Below, in pieces: positions 1-8,557 of a stretch of 64,000 bases of DNA (position 1 is its first letter; the number at the start of each line of letters is the position of its first letter). The translations under genes and the position numbers were made by a program. The stretch comes from Sphingobacterium hungaricum (lineage in GTDB: Bacteria; Bacteroidota; Bacteroidia; Sphingobacteriales; Sphingobacteriaceae), in the NCBI RefSeq assembly GCF_015210005.1, contig NZ_MU158697.1:638178-702177 (forward strand). The letters run 5' to 3'. The notes beneath the pieces were generated by a model, which was not told the DNA's origin, made no database searches, and saw nothing but the letters and a program-made list of their open reading frames with translations.

Positions 1-345
1 CAAAATGTAAACAAAGTAGAAACTGCGGTCCGTTTGCACCACAAGCCAACTGGAATCATTATTAAAAACCAGGAATCTCGTTCCCAGTTGCAGAACAAGG
101 AAAACGCAATGCGTTTACTGAAATCGCAACTTTATGAGATTGAAATGCGCAAACGAAGAGAAGCAACCGCAGCAATTGAAGATTCGAAAAAGAAAATTGA
201 ATGGGGTTCTCAAATCCGTAACTATGTGCTCCATCCTTATAAATTAGTGAAAGACCTTCGGACAAATCACGAAACGTCAAATGCACAAGCGGTATTAGAC
301 GGTGAATTGGATGAGTTTTTAAAGGCTTATTTGATGGAATTTTAA
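1..345 (+). CDS. prfB: Peptide chain release factor 2, C-terminal part (5' end outside window)
   Basis: RF2 recognises UGA/UAA stop codons and hydrolyses peptidyl-tRNA on the ribosome. The frame is open from base 1. The first codon encodes the Gln of the catalytic GGQ motif and is followed by NVNKVETAVRL, the conserved stretch after GGQ. The rest is the domain-3 tail with the RF2-typical HPYKLVKDLRT and a C-terminal helix. The gene is partial: roughly the last third is present, so the TTG at 34 is internal and not a start. Any programmed frameshift site, usual in RF2 genes, would lie upstream of the window and cannot be checked. A strong hairpin terminator follows at 369-411. Confidence 0.95.
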   Translation, partial: QNVNKVETAVRLHHKPTGIIIKNQESRSQLQNKENAMRLLKSQLYEIEMRKRREATAAIEDSKKKIEWGSQIRNYVLHPYKLVKDLRTNHETSNAQAVLDGELDEFLKAYLMEF

Positions 346-368
346 GACAAAAATTTCAATCCAAGGAT

Positions 369-411
369 AAAAAAGCTCGTGTAAATTTCTAATTTTTACA
401 CGAGCTTTTTT
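369..411. terminator. Bidirectional intrinsic terminator between prfB and the convergent TPR-like gene
   Basis: A perfect 17-bp stem (369-385 with 395-411, core GCTCGTGTAAA/TTTACACGAGC) has a 9-nt loop. It is flanked by an A-run on the left and a T-run on the right, so it can terminate transcription from either side. It lies 24 nt after the prfB stop and serves the convergent gene ending at 526 as well. Confidence 0.9.
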
Positions 412-525
412 TGTGCAAATTACTGATGTAGCACGAATGGAATCAACCTAAAACTATCTTCTATGTGTAAAGGCGATACCTACCAAAACTGAAACATTCG
501 GATTTTGTCAGCAACAAGCTAAGTA

Positions 526-1302
526 CTAATTCGGAAATTCCTGTTTTTGAGCTGTTTTTACTTTATTCGCTTCAGCTGTTTTATTGCTGGATTTATAATA
601 TTTGTAAACAAGGTCGTAGACAGTATATTTCCCCCATCTCGGTGCATACATATTATTGTCTGATTGTATAGGAAGTTTTATAGCCTTGAGCCCTAGAGAT
701 TCGACTTTGCTCATCCCTCCAAAAAATTTCGGAGTAAAATAATTCAATTGTATCAAAACGCAGTAAGCGCGAACGTTGTTGGCATCCAATTGAAGTGATT
801 TCTCTGCTAAAGCTTTCACTTTATCGGACATTCCCAACATTTTTATTCTGCTTGCGAATTGAATAGAATAGGAAACACAGGTTGCATAAAGCGCATAGTC
901 CTCAGAATTTGCCAAATTACTTTTGGCATTTGCGATTGCTTTCTCAATAAATTCTTCCGCTTTATTGTCGTCTTTCACAACATCTTTGTAATACAATGCA
1001 GTGTAGTAGAGTAGATAGGTTTTCCAGTAAGCCTTATATCGTTGAGGAATTTTGCTGTCCGATTCGATTGCTTTTATCTTATTTTCTAAATAGGACTTGT
1101 TCTTTTCAGAGAAGGCGCGTTTCGTCGTTTTGTCAATCTCGGTTTGGAAATACGTTTTGGCTTCAGTTGTAACGCCCGCATCTAAATTTCTATGTTTAGC
1201 AATCCCCAAAAAAGCCGAAACCCTAGTTTTGGATTCAGCGGATATTGTTAGCGCAACGAAAACAAGTGCCGTTGTCAATATCAATCGTAATTTCAAGCTC
1301 AT
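526..1302 (-). CDS. Secreted TPR-like helical-repeat protein of unknown function
   Basis: 258 aa. Residues 1-22 (MSLKLRLILTTALVFVALTISA) form a clear signal peptide, so the mature protein is expected in the periplasm. The rest is predicted all-helical, with TPR-like helix pairs around residues 95-190, for example LAEKSLQLDANNVRAYCVL. I do not recognise a specific family and see no catalytic motif. The gene lies downstream of dcd on the same strand, with a 93-bp gap that contains a perfect 32-bp palindrome, so it may or may not be co-transcribed with dcd. The start is the ATG at 1302, which gives the complete signal peptide. Function is unknown; TPR folds usually mediate protein-protein contacts. 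Confidence 0.75.
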   Translation of the reverse strand: MSLKLRLILTTALVFVALTISAESKTRVSAFLGIAKHRNLDAGVTTEAKTYFQTEIDKTTKRAFSEKNKSYLENKIKAIESDSKIPQRYKAYWKTYLLYYTALYYKDVVKDDNKAEEFIEKAIANAKSNLANSEDYALYATCVSYSIQFASRIKMLGMSDKVKALAEKSLQLDANNVRAYCVLIQLNYFTPKFFGGMSKVESLGLKAIKLPIQSDNNMYAPRWGKYTVYDLVYKYYKSSNKTAEANKVKTAQKQEFPN

Positions 1303-1333
1303 TTATTTCGTTCTAATCTTTACACCCCAATCA

Positions 1334-1365
1334 CAGCACTATTTTGCTTAAGCAAAATAGTGCTG
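1334..1365. repeat. Perfect 32-bp palindrome between dcd and the TPR-like gene
   Basis: Arms 1334-1349 (CAGCACTATTTTGCTT) and 1350-1365 are exact reverse complements with no spacer. No T-run follows on either strand, so it is not a standard intrinsic terminator. It sits 31 nt upstream of the minus-strand ATG at 1302 and 30 nt after the dcd stop. It could be an RNA processing hairpin in the dcd mRNA or a dyad protein-binding site. Confidence 0.8.
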
Positions 1366-1395
1366 AATGGCAATCCGAGTTAAAAGTTAAACTTT

Positions 1396-1932
1396 CTAAA
1401 AGCTATTCTTCCACATCATACTTTCGACCGGACGAACCGTTTTGCGGTTGTATTTTGCATTGCCTTTGCTGTTGTAAAATGTTTCAATATCTCCTTCAAC
1501 AACAAAATAAATCAATTGGCCAATAGGCATGCCTGCATAAATTCGGACAGGCTGTGCGACTGAAATTTCCAATGTCCAGGTGTTGCAAAAACCTACATCG
1601 CCTTTTCCAGCTGTGGCATGGATATCAATGCCCAACCGTCCCGTGCTCGATTTTCCTTCCAAAAAAGGAACATGCGCATGCGTTTCTGTGTATTCTAAGG
1701 TCACACCCAAATACAAGGTATTTGGCTCTAAGACATAACCATTTTCAGGAATTTCAAAATGAGTAATCTCGTTGTGCGCTTTTGCGTCCAACACTCTGGA
1801 ATTGTAGGTTGCCAAATATTTTCCCAAATGCACATCGTATGAATTGGTGCCCAATCCTGCACGGTCAAATGGCTCAATAATTATCGTTCCTTTTTCTATT
1901 TCTTCTAAAATTCTTGTATCTGATAAAATCAT
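1396..1932 (-). CDS. dcd: dCTP deaminase
   Basis: 178 aa, the usual length for the family. The enzyme deaminates dCTP to dUTP (possibly hydrolysing on to dUMP if bifunctional), feeding dTMP synthesis. Recognisable parts are the N-terminal MILSDTRI, the substrate motif EGKSSTGRLGI (residues 92-102), the catalytic Glu122 in NTWTLEIS, and the trimer-forming C-terminal region with AGMPIGQLIYF. It is a monocistronic-looking minus-strand gene with its own promoter (TTG at 1999-2001, TATTTTTG at 1973-1980) and is divergent from the phosphopantetheinyl transferase. The start is ATG at 1932, matching family N-termini. Confidence 0.95.
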   Translation of the reverse strand: MILSDTRILEEIEKGTIIIEPFDRAGLGTNSYDVHLGKYLATYNSRVLDAKAHNEITHFEIPENGYVLEPNTLYLGVTLEYTETHAHVPFLEGKSSTGRLGIDIHATAGKGDVGFCNTWTLEISVAQPVRIYAGMPIGQLIYFVVEGDIETFYNSKGNAKYNRKTVRPVESMMWKNSF

Positions 1933-1972
1933 ATCCTGCTCCCTAAAAACTATGTGAAGATTAGAGAGGAAT

Positions 1973-2001
1973 CAAAAATACACTATTAGGCTAAATTTCA
2001 A
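1973..2001 (-). promoter_or_regulatory. Bacteroidota-type promoter of dcd
   Basis: On the minus strand TTG (1999-2001), an 18-nt spacer and TATTTTTG (1973-1980) match the phylum consensus TTG-N17-23-TAnnTTTG. The predicted transcription start is near 1968, giving a leader of about 35 nt before the ATG at 1932. Confidence 0.6.
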
Positions 2002-2024
2002 GCAAAAAATACCAAATTCTTGAG

Positions 2025-2032
2025 TAAATTTG
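2025..2032 (+). promoter_or_regulatory. -7 box directly upstream of the phosphopantetheinyl transferase start codon
   Basis: TAAATTTG matches TAnnTTTG and ends 3 nt before the ATG at 2036, so transcription would begin at or next to the start codon. No good -33 TTG is visible. Confidence 0.45.
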
Positions 2033-2035
2033 AGC

Positions 2036-2671
2036 ATGAGCTTAGTGTATCTGCGGGAATTAGACTCCGAAACGAAATTTGCAATTTGGAAAATTGAAGA
2101 AACAGCCGATGAATTGTTGTCAGAATTACAGCTGAATGAAGTAGAGCAAGCAAAATTAGATTCTATGAATCGAGGCAAACGCATTCTGCATTGGCTCGCC
2201 ACCCGTGTTTTGTTACGTCAGCTTCTGAAAACGGATAAATTTATCAATTGTCCTTCCGACGAAAATGGCAAACCCTATCTGCCGGATTTCGATTATAAAA
2301 TCTCTTTGACACATTCGTATGAATATGCTGGATTGTTGATGAGCACCAAAGGTGAATGTGGAATCGATATTGAAATTGTAAAAGAGAAAGTCCTAAAAAT
2401 AAAAGAAAAGTTTCTAAAGCCAGAAGAATTGGTTTTTATGCAAGAGGACAATTACGTGAAACAGCTATATGCATGCTGGTGTGCAAAAGAAGCCGTGTAT
2501 AAATTGCAGGGAAATAGAGGCGTTTCTTTTTTGCAAGATATGACTATCCGCCCATTTACGTATCAGAAACAAGGCGTGTTGCAACTTGATTTGCAAACAT
2601 CTTCTCTTCGTACATTTGAAGTGCATTACGAAGAGTTTGGCGAATACATGCTGGGCTATGTTGTCGAATGA
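2036..2671 (+). CDS. 4'-phosphopantetheinyl transferase superfamily protein (Sfp-type)
   Basis: About 211 aa. The enzyme transfers the 4'-phosphopantetheine arm of coenzyme A onto a Ser of acyl or peptidyl carrier proteins. The magnesium-binding motif GIDIEIV (around residues 114-120) and the W-C-A-KEA-x-x-K motif (CWCAKEAVYKLQG) are both present, and the length fits Sfp-type rather than the short AcpS type. The ATG at 2036 is preferred over the in-frame TTG at 2030, which lies inside the -7 promoter box. No secondary-metabolite cluster is nearby, so activation of the fatty-acid ACP is the simplest role. The stop codon directly abuts the convergent AI-2E gene. Confidence 0.88.
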   Translation: MSLVYLRELDSETKFAIWKIEETADELLSELQLNEVEQAKLDSMNRGKRILHWLATRVLLRQLLKTDKFINCPSDENGKPYLPDFDYKISLTHSYEYAGLLMSTKGECGIDIEIVKEKVLKIKEKFLKPEELVFMQEDNYVKQLYACWCAKEAVYKLQGNRGVSFLQDMTIRPFTYQKQGVLQLDLQTSSLRTFEVHYEEFGEYMLGYVVE

Positions 2672-3730
2672 TTAAGGATTAATCTGCCGTTCTAGCTCAT
2701 CCTTTTTTAGCTCCAATCGTTTGTTGCTTTTATAAATGCGAACAGCAATTAAAAAATAAGCAAGCAACAAAGGACCATATACTAAGCCCATAATCCCAAA
2801 TAACGGAATACCGATGATTACGCCAACTACGGTGATGATTGGGTGAATATCGCCGATTTTCTTCGCGATAAGCAGTCGCAAAACATTATCGATATTGATA
2901 ACCAATCCGAAGCCATAAATCAATAAACCAACTCCGGACCAAGTAGCGCCTTGAGTCATCAAAATTATAGAAGCAGGAACGAATATCAATGGTGGCCCTA
3001 AAAGCGGAATAAACGATAAAATCGCGCAGATTACGCCCCAAAACAAAGGGTCTGATGCACCAAAAATCCAAAACCCAAGTGATAGACAAGCACCTTGAAC
3101 AATGGCGATAAATGTTTGTCCAATAATGTTCGAATAAGTAATGTTTTTTAGTTCTTCCCCAAAAACTTTCGCGTCCTTATCATCAAAAGGCATGTAATTG
3201 ACCAAGCTATTTTCAAATCCTTTGTAATTCACGAATAGAAAGTAAAGGATAAAATACATCACTGTAATCTCTAGAAATAGATTGGCTGCGCCACCGAGAA
3301 GTGACGTGAGCAGTTTCCCAAAGTAGGTTGAGCTGGCTTGCAGCTGTTCCTGAAGAATATCGGGCTTACCTAATTTATCTCCCGCAAAATTATTGATAGC
3401 AGTAACAATATCGGATATCCATTTCGGGTTATCCTGCAGTTCGACAGCCTTATTGACCAGCATGGTACCGATACCAATAAACGGCAGAACAATGATGAAC
3501 ACCGAGATAATAATTATGGTTACTGATGATAGCGCCTTATTCCAATGCAGTTTTTCAATTAAGTAAATGTTCAGGTTACGAAATAACGTGTACATGACCA
3601 ATGTACCCAAAATGGCACCAACAATTCCCTTGACCGCATAGGCAAGAAACAAACCAAGAACAACAACAATGATAAGAATAATCCTATTCCGCTCCTTTTG
3701 AGAAAATACCGGGTTGTTATTTAGCGTCAT
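2672..3730 (-). CDS. AI-2E family transporter (PerM/YdiK-type membrane protein)
   Basis: 352 aa integral inner-membrane protein with about eight hydrophobic segments. Pairs lie near the N-terminus (residues 15-45 and 60-95), and a central and C-terminal block contains the family-typical GVICAILSFIPLLGP and IIGIPLFGIMGLVYGPLLLA. Members are annotated as autoinducer-2 exporters or Na+/H+ antiporter-like permeases; the substrate is unknown for most, and nothing here fixes it. It is the last gene of a minus-strand group (DUF5686, enoyl-CoA hydratase, this gene) with a 12-nt gap to its neighbour. Its stop codon touches the stop of the convergent gene with zero intervening bases. Confidence 0.88.
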   Translation of the reverse strand: MTLNNNPVFSQKERNRIILIIVVVLGLFLAYAVKGIVGAILGTLVMYTLFRNLNIYLIEKLHWNKALSSVTIIIISVFIIVLPFIGIGTMLVNKAVELQDNPKWISDIVTAINNFAGDKLGKPDILQEQLQASSTYFGKLLTSLLGGAANLFLEITVMYFILYFLFVNYKGFENSLVNYMPFDDKDAKVFGEELKNITYSNIIGQTFIAIVQGACLSLGFWIFGASDPLFWGVICAILSFIPLLGPPLIFVPASIILMTQGATWSGVGLLIYGFGLVINIDNVLRLLIAKKIGDIHPIITVVGVIIGIPLFGIMGLVYGPLLLAYFLIAVRIYKSNKRLELKKDELERQINP

Positions 3731-3742
3731 ATTATTTTACTT

Positions 3743-4516
3743 CTAAAAATTAGGTTTTCGTTTTTCTAGGAAAGCAGCAACGCCTTCCTTAAAATCACTA
3801 CTCGCAAAATTCTTACCAAAAGAATCGATTTCAAGCTGATATCCATTCTGATTTTTATCCAATCCTGCATTTACGACTTCGATTGCATTAGCGATAGCAA
3901 CTTTGGAACGCTTAAACATTTGATTCAATAAGCTAATTGCTTTTCCTTTTGCTTCAGAAGCTTCTTCCACATAATTCACCAGCCCCCATTGCAACGCATC
4001 AGTTGATGAAATCATATCGCCGGTCAAAATCATTTCCAATGCTTTTCCTCTTCCCACAAGCTCTGTCAGACGCTGTGTTCCTCCGTATCCTGGAATAATT
4101 CCGAGCGAAACTTCTGGAAGTCCCATTTTAGCCTCTTTGCTAGCGACGCGAAGATGGCAAGCCAATGCAAGTTCCAAACCTCCACCTAGCGCAAATCCGT
4201 TGATGACTGCAACAATCGGTTTTGGAGAATGGTACAACGTATCCATGACTTCGTGCCCGTCCTTAGAAAGTTGCATTCCCTCTTCCATCGACAGACCTAA
4301 AAACTCACTAATGTCTGCACCTGCGACAAATGCCTTTTCGCCAGCACCAGTTAAAATCATGCCCCAAACTTCCTTATCTTGCTGAATAGATAAAACTGCT
4401 AAACGAATTTCTTGTAAGGTTTCCGCAGTCAATGCGTTTAACTTGGATTCCCGATTGATGGTAATTGTGGCAATCCGGCCTTCAGTTTCAATTAAAATAT
4501 TTCTAAAAACATCCAT
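3743..4516 (-). CDS. Enoyl-CoA hydratase/isomerase family protein
   Basis: 257 aa, standard crotonase length. These enzymes hydrate trans-2-enoyl-CoA in fatty-acid or amino-acid degradation. The oxyanion-hole segments AGADISEF (65-72) and the GGG run at 111-113 are present, and both catalytic glutamates are in place: Glu115 in GGGLELALAC and Glu135 in PEVSLGIIPGYGG, at the same 20-residue spacing as in classical hydratases. A true hydratase is therefore more likely than an inactive or specialised family member. There is a 2-nt gap from the DUF5686 stop upstream and 12 nt to the AI-2E gene downstream, so it is probably co-transcribed. The natural acyl chain cannot be read from sequence. Confidence 0.9.
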   Translation of the reverse strand: MDVFRNILIETEGRIATITINRESKLNALTAETLQEIRLAVLSIQQDKEVWGMILTGAGEKAFVAGADISEFLGLSMEEGMQLSKDGHEVMDTLYHSPKPIVAVINGFALGGGLELALACHLRVASKEAKMGLPEVSLGIIPGYGGTQRLTELVGRGKALEMILTGDMISSTDALQWGLVNYVEEASEAKGKAISLLNQMFKRSKVAIANAIEVVNAGLDKNQNGYQLEIDSFGKNFASSDFKEGVAAFLEKRKPNF

Positions 4517-4518
4517 AC

Positions 4519-7047
4519 TTAAAAATTTAGATTAAGGGATACTCTAATCCTGTCTTTATTTACATTTGGCAAATCCGTGTAATTTAATCGCCTTACATAT
4601 TCAACACGCAAAACGTTTAAAATGTTATCAATTCCCGCCGAAGCTTCCCAATATGGTTTTTTTCCAATTATTTGAGTGTATGGAGTTCCATTCTCATCTT
4701 TGTCAAATTCAACGACTTCATCACTAAGATAAGGATTATTTCGGTCAGATAATTGTCCATAAAATAATTGCGTCCCCCAGATTTCTCTCAATTTCAATCG
4801 CTTGAACAAAGGGATTTTATTAAAGAAATATCCTTGCGCTTGATGAATAAATGAAAACTTAGCGAACTGGTCTGCCGCAAATTCCATGCTTCGCATCAAA
4901 TCAAAATCAACCTCGTGCCTATCAAATTCATCTTTTACGTTTGGCATTTCCAGCAAAGGATAAGGGAGCGTTCCCCAGATTTTACCACCAGAAAGGGTAA
5001 TGTCGGCGAAACCCAGCTGATTCATGAACAGGCGTTTGGAAACCATTGCACGAAGTGCATCAAATCCATAGTTCGCATCCAAAAAATTCGGAATTCCTTT
5101 ATTATATTGAACGGTGAATACGGGATACTTCTCGACAATCGTGCTTCGGGTCAGATTTCGGTAGTAAAATTTTTCATTCGGAGCCCATCTAAAAGTCACA
5201 TGTGCATCGCTTGTGACAATGGGGTCAATAGGCGAATGTGGAGCTGCAGAAGATAGAAGCTGTAAATCACCCGCTGCTGCGCGCCGCTGATGGGTAAATC
5301 CTGTAGTAAAACTGACGTGATTTCCAAACTCAATCACATGGCGCAAGCGGAAAGCTTCCGTTTCCAGAAACTTAAAAGGCTTATTGCTTCTAAAACTTTC
5401 AAAAAAACTATCTCCTTTTTTGAAACCAATCCCTTTTCCCGGCTCGAAAACGTCGCTTTGAATCAAGCCTTCCAGATAATGTGCCGGAAACGTGGATACC
5501 GAACTTCCGTTTAACGAAACGGCTGAGCGCAAAAAGTATTTTAACGTTTCGTCTTTTGTGCCGTATGCGGCATAGCCTTCAAAATAAACTTTGTCCGATA
5601 AAGCATCAGTCGTCCGCCCCCCAAGCCTTATTCTATTGCCTTCCAGTTCGTTAAAACTATAGGCATACTCCAAAGGCCCCAACTCAAATGCTCCGAGGTT
5701 ATGGTATCCCTGACCGATTAAATATCCTACAGATAAAAGACGTTTAAAGGCCTTGGTATTATTCAGGGAATCTACATTCTGATAGGTCTTCAACTCCGTT
5801 GAAGACAAAGCAATCGGTCTTTTAAAGTCCGTGTACCGTTGGTTGTCAGGCTCCAACTTATATTCCAAAGGCGCTCCTTGAAACACCGTGTTTGGAATTT
5901 CGGATTGTAAATCATATTTGCTGTTCACAGCAATGCGTTCTCCAAAAACAGCGTCTGATTTACCAACTCCAAAGATTATTTTTGCCTGGCTTTTAACCAG
6001 TACCAATCGCCCATTTTCATGAGGCTGATAGTTCAGATTAATATCCAATTGATTGACCCAATTCAAATTCGCCTGCTGGTCCATTTTTAACCGTGCTTCC
6101 TTGACTGCAAAATGTTCATCCATCGAAATGTTGATTGTGCCTCGGAATAATAAGTCTTCGGGATTGCGAGGCTCGAAAGCCAATTTGATATAGGATTTAT
6201 TGTCTTGAACAAGCGTATCAATGATGTAGTACTTGTAATAAATCTTCGCGTTATCAGCGATTGGGCTTAATAATAGTTTATTGATGATGAATATACTTTC
6301 GTCATAAACATCCACTTCTTGAAATAGATAATTGATGTACGATTCTATATTTGGGTTATTGACATAACGTTTGTCAAATTCGGTCTTTTCCTGCCTATAG
6401 ACAATCTTTTTTTGATTCGCTGGATTCTTTTGGCTGTATGCTTTCGCTAAGTTTTCCTCTTGATAAACGGTCAGCAATTCTTTTCCAGGAAAGGATGTTG
6501 AATCGATATTTTGGAAGAAAAACTTGATTTGACCCATATTGTTTTTGAAGATGGGACGAGGATTGACGAAGCCGAATTTTATTTTGTTGTATTGGTCGAA
6601 TTGTATTTTATCAATTCCGGATAATCGATTTTGAGCTTTGTGTTTAATTACTTGGTCAATAAGTTCGACAGCGGGATTATTTCGGTTGCTGTATTTTCTT
6701 TTTCTAGAAATTTCAATCGTTTCAATCAGGTTGTCGGTCTCTTCCAAATAGACATTGATGTGCTGGGAATTTCTGAGGATGCTAAACGATTCGCGGAAAC
6801 CTAAAGCATTTACCTTAAGCTGAATAGGAAAAGGTAGAGTGGTGGGGATTGAGAAATTTCCTAAGGAATCAGAAGAAGTGCCTACAGTCGGAGAAAGTGT
6901 TATAGTCGCCCCAGCAATTCCCTCGCCTGTCGATTCATTAATAATTTTACCCTTCAAGAGTTCTTGCCCACAAGCAACCCCTGCACTGACGTAAAAAATA
7001 AATATTGTGAATACTATGTATTTTAATACCAACCGTTCCCTCCTCAT
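4519..7047 (-). CDS. DUF5686 outer-membrane-type protein with N-terminal carboxypeptidase-like regulatory domain
   Basis: About 842 aa from the ATG at 7047. Signal peptide residues 1-28 (ending VACGQ) are followed by a CarboxypepD_reg-like beta-sandwich (LLKGKIINESTGEGIAGATITL and on, about 30-115). A long region matching the Bacteroidota DUF5686 family ends in beta-barrel-like strands with a terminal aromatic (LNLNF). Function is unknown; surface or outer-membrane location is inferred. The alternative TTG at 7089 lies upstream of a good promoter match (CAAA at 7094-7097 and TAAAGATA at 7068-7075, minus strand), so the ATG at 7047 is chosen. First gene of the group with the enoyl-CoA hydratase and AI-2E genes. 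Confidence 0.85.
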   Translation of the reverse strand: MRRERLVLKYIVFTIFIFYVSAGVACGQELLKGKIINESTGEGIAGATITLSPTVGTSSDSLGNFSIPTTLPFPIQLKVNALGFRESFSILRNSQHINVYLEETDNLIETIEISRKRKYSNRNNPAVELIDQVIKHKAQNRLSGIDKIQFDQYNKIKFGFVNPRPIFKNNMGQIKFFFQNIDSTSFPGKELLTVYQEENLAKAYSQKNPANQKKIVYRQEKTEFDKRYVNNPNIESYINYLFQEVDVYDESIFIINKLLLSPIADNAKIYYKYYIIDTLVQDNKSYIKLAFEPRNPEDLLFRGTINISMDEHFAVKEARLKMDQQANLNWVNQLDINLNYQPHENGRLVLVKSQAKIIFGVGKSDAVFGERIAVNSKYDLQSEIPNTVFQGAPLEYKLEPDNQRYTDFKRPIALSSTELKTYQNVDSLNNTKAFKRLLSVGYLIGQGYHNLGAFELGPLEYAYSFNELEGNRIRLGGRTTDALSDKVYFEGYAAYGTKDETLKYFLRSAVSLNGSSVSTFPAHYLEGLIQSDVFEPGKGIGFKKGDSFFESFRSNKPFKFLETEAFRLRHVIEFGNHVSFTTGFTHQRRAAAGDLQLLSSAAPHSPIDPIVTSDAHVTFRWAPNEKFYYRNLTRSTIVEKYPVFTVQYNKGIPNFLDANYGFDALRAMVSKRLFMNQLGFADITLSGGKIWGTLPYPLLEMPNVKDEFDRHEVDFDLMRSMEFAADQFAKFSFIHQAQGYFFNKIPLFKRLKLREIWGTQLFYGQLSDRNNPYLSDEVVEFDKDENGTPYTQIIGKKPYWEASAGIDNILNVLRVEYVRRLNYTDLPNVNKDRIRVSLNLNF

Positions 7048-7067
7048 AAAATTTTTTGGGTCGCATA

Positions 7068-7097
7068 TAAAGATACAATTTGTTCCCAAACATCAAA
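7068..7097 (-). promoter_or_regulatory. Promoter of the DUF5686 gene
   Basis: On the minus strand TTTG (7094-7097), 18 nt, then TATCTTTA (7068-7075), one mismatch from TAnnTTTG. The expected transcription start near 7063 gives a short leader to the ATG at 7047 and rules out the upstream TTG start. Confidence 0.5.
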
Positions 7098-7152
7098 ATC
7101 CAAAAATAGAAAACGTAAAATTTTATCGCATTGCTACGATTAGCCCTGATTA

Positions 7153-8535
7153 TTAGTTTAGTTGTATAAGAAAATCAGGATACACTCCAATTAAAAGCGT
7201 AAGTGCTGCCGCAATGAAAAATACCAATTGATAATTTAAAGGAATAAGCACTTTGCTATTCTCTTCTTGCGTACGGAAATACATGTTGACAACAACACGC
7301 AAATAGTAGAAAACACCTACAACCGCGTTAATTGCCGCAAGCACCAGCAAGATTATGTGGTAATCTTGCATCACTGCATTAAACATCATAAACTTTCCGA
7401 TAAACCCTGCGGTTAGAGGAATTCCGGCTAACGATAACATTGCAATTGTTAGCAATAAAGCCAGCAAAGGATTGGTTTTAGCTAATCCATTAAACGATTC
7501 GAATTGTTCCGAACCTACTTTTCTTTTGACAATAATCAATATCCCAAATGCCGTAACAGAAGCTAAAGAATAAGCCGTTGCATACGTAAAAATCCCGCTA
7601 GCAGAATCTGCACCAAGCGATACAATGGCAAAAAGCATGTATCCAGCATGAGCAATACTCGAATAAGCTAACATGCGCTTGAAGCTTGATTGCATTAGCG
7701 CTGAAATATTTCCAACAAATAGGGTGATGATACAGATGGTCAATAAAACTGGTGTCCAAAAATCATTCAAAGGAACTAACACCGTACTGAACAACCTTAA
7801 AAATCCTGCAAACGAAGCTACTTTTACGACCGTACTCATGTAGCTCGTAATCAAAATCGGAGCTCCTTCGTACACATCTGGTGTCCAGAAATGAAACGGT
7901 GCGGCGCCAATCTTAAAACATAAACCGACTAAAATCAATAAAATCCCAGCATAAAACAATGGCGAAATTCCCTGAGGATTAGCAATCACATATTGTTTCA
8001 AACCTTCCAAGTCAAAAGTTACGGTCGCTCCATACATCAACGTAATTCCGAACAATAAAAATCCGGTCGAAAATGCGCCCATGATAAAGTATTTCAGCGA
8101 AGCTTCATTCGATACTAAATCCCGTTTGCGTATACCTACCAAAATATATAAAGCCACGGACATAATCTCAATGCCGATAAACAGCATCGCAAAATTATGG
8201 TAAGAACAGACCAATAAAGCGCCTGTCACCGAAAATAAAATCAATGAATAATATTCTGCTACATTATCGCTAATGGCTTTAAAATATTCTTTAGAAAGCA
8301 GTACGATTAAAATCGTTACGATGATGCAAAGCGATGAAAACGAAAGGGCAAGATGGTCAAACAAAACCATGCCGTTGTATAAAGGTGTCGCATCTGTATT
8401 CCACAGACTGATTTCAAACCCTAAGGCAAGTAAAAGTCCGGCAATCGTAACAGGCAACAAAGCACCTTTGGCATTGTATAATCCTAAGTATAATACAAGT
8501 ATTGCTAATAATGAAAGTGTAATAATGGCACCCAT
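7153..8535 (-). CDS. nuoN: NADH-quinone oxidoreductase subunit N
   Basis: 460 aa, an antiporter-like proton-pumping membrane subunit of Complex I with about 14 transmembrane helices. The Proton_antipo_M region includes GAAPFHFWTPDVYEGAP and QSSFKRMLAYSSIAHAGYM, with the conserved Lys of the broken helix. Last gene of the nuoA-N operon, 22 nt after nuoM. No convincing hairpin terminator is seen in the following 100 bp before the DUF5686 gene, so some read-through into that gene is possible. Confidence 0.96.
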   Translation of the reverse strand: MGAIITLSLLAILVLYLGLYNAKGALLPVTIAGLLLALGFEISLWNTDATPLYNGMVLFDHLALSFSSLCIIVTILIVLLSKEYFKAISDNVAEYYSLILFSVTGALLVCSYHNFAMLFIGIEIMSVALYILVGIRKRDLVSNEASLKYFIMGAFSTGFLLFGITLMYGATVTFDLEGLKQYVIANPQGISPLFYAGILLILVGLCFKIGAAPFHFWTPDVYEGAPILITSYMSTVVKVASFAGFLRLFSTVLVPLNDFWTPVLLTICIITLFVGNISALMQSSFKRMLAYSSIAHAGYMLFAIVSLGADSASGIFTYATAYSLASVTAFGILIIVKRKVGSEQFESFNGLAKTNPLLALLLTIAMLSLAGIPLTAGFIGKFMMFNAVMQDYHIILLVLAAINAVVGVFYYLRVVVNMYFRTQEENSKVLIPLNYQLVFFIAAALTLLIGVYPDFLIQLN

Positions 8536-8557
8536 AATCTATCGTATAAAAACTTAG

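Noticed and set aside
34..345. A 103-codon gene starting at TTG 34
   Set aside because: The frame is open from base 1 and encodes the RF2 C-terminus; TTG 34 is internal.
1344..1526. Plus-strand frame of 60 codons with many Cys
   Set aside because: It is antisense to dcd, starts inside the palindrome and has no protein-like features.
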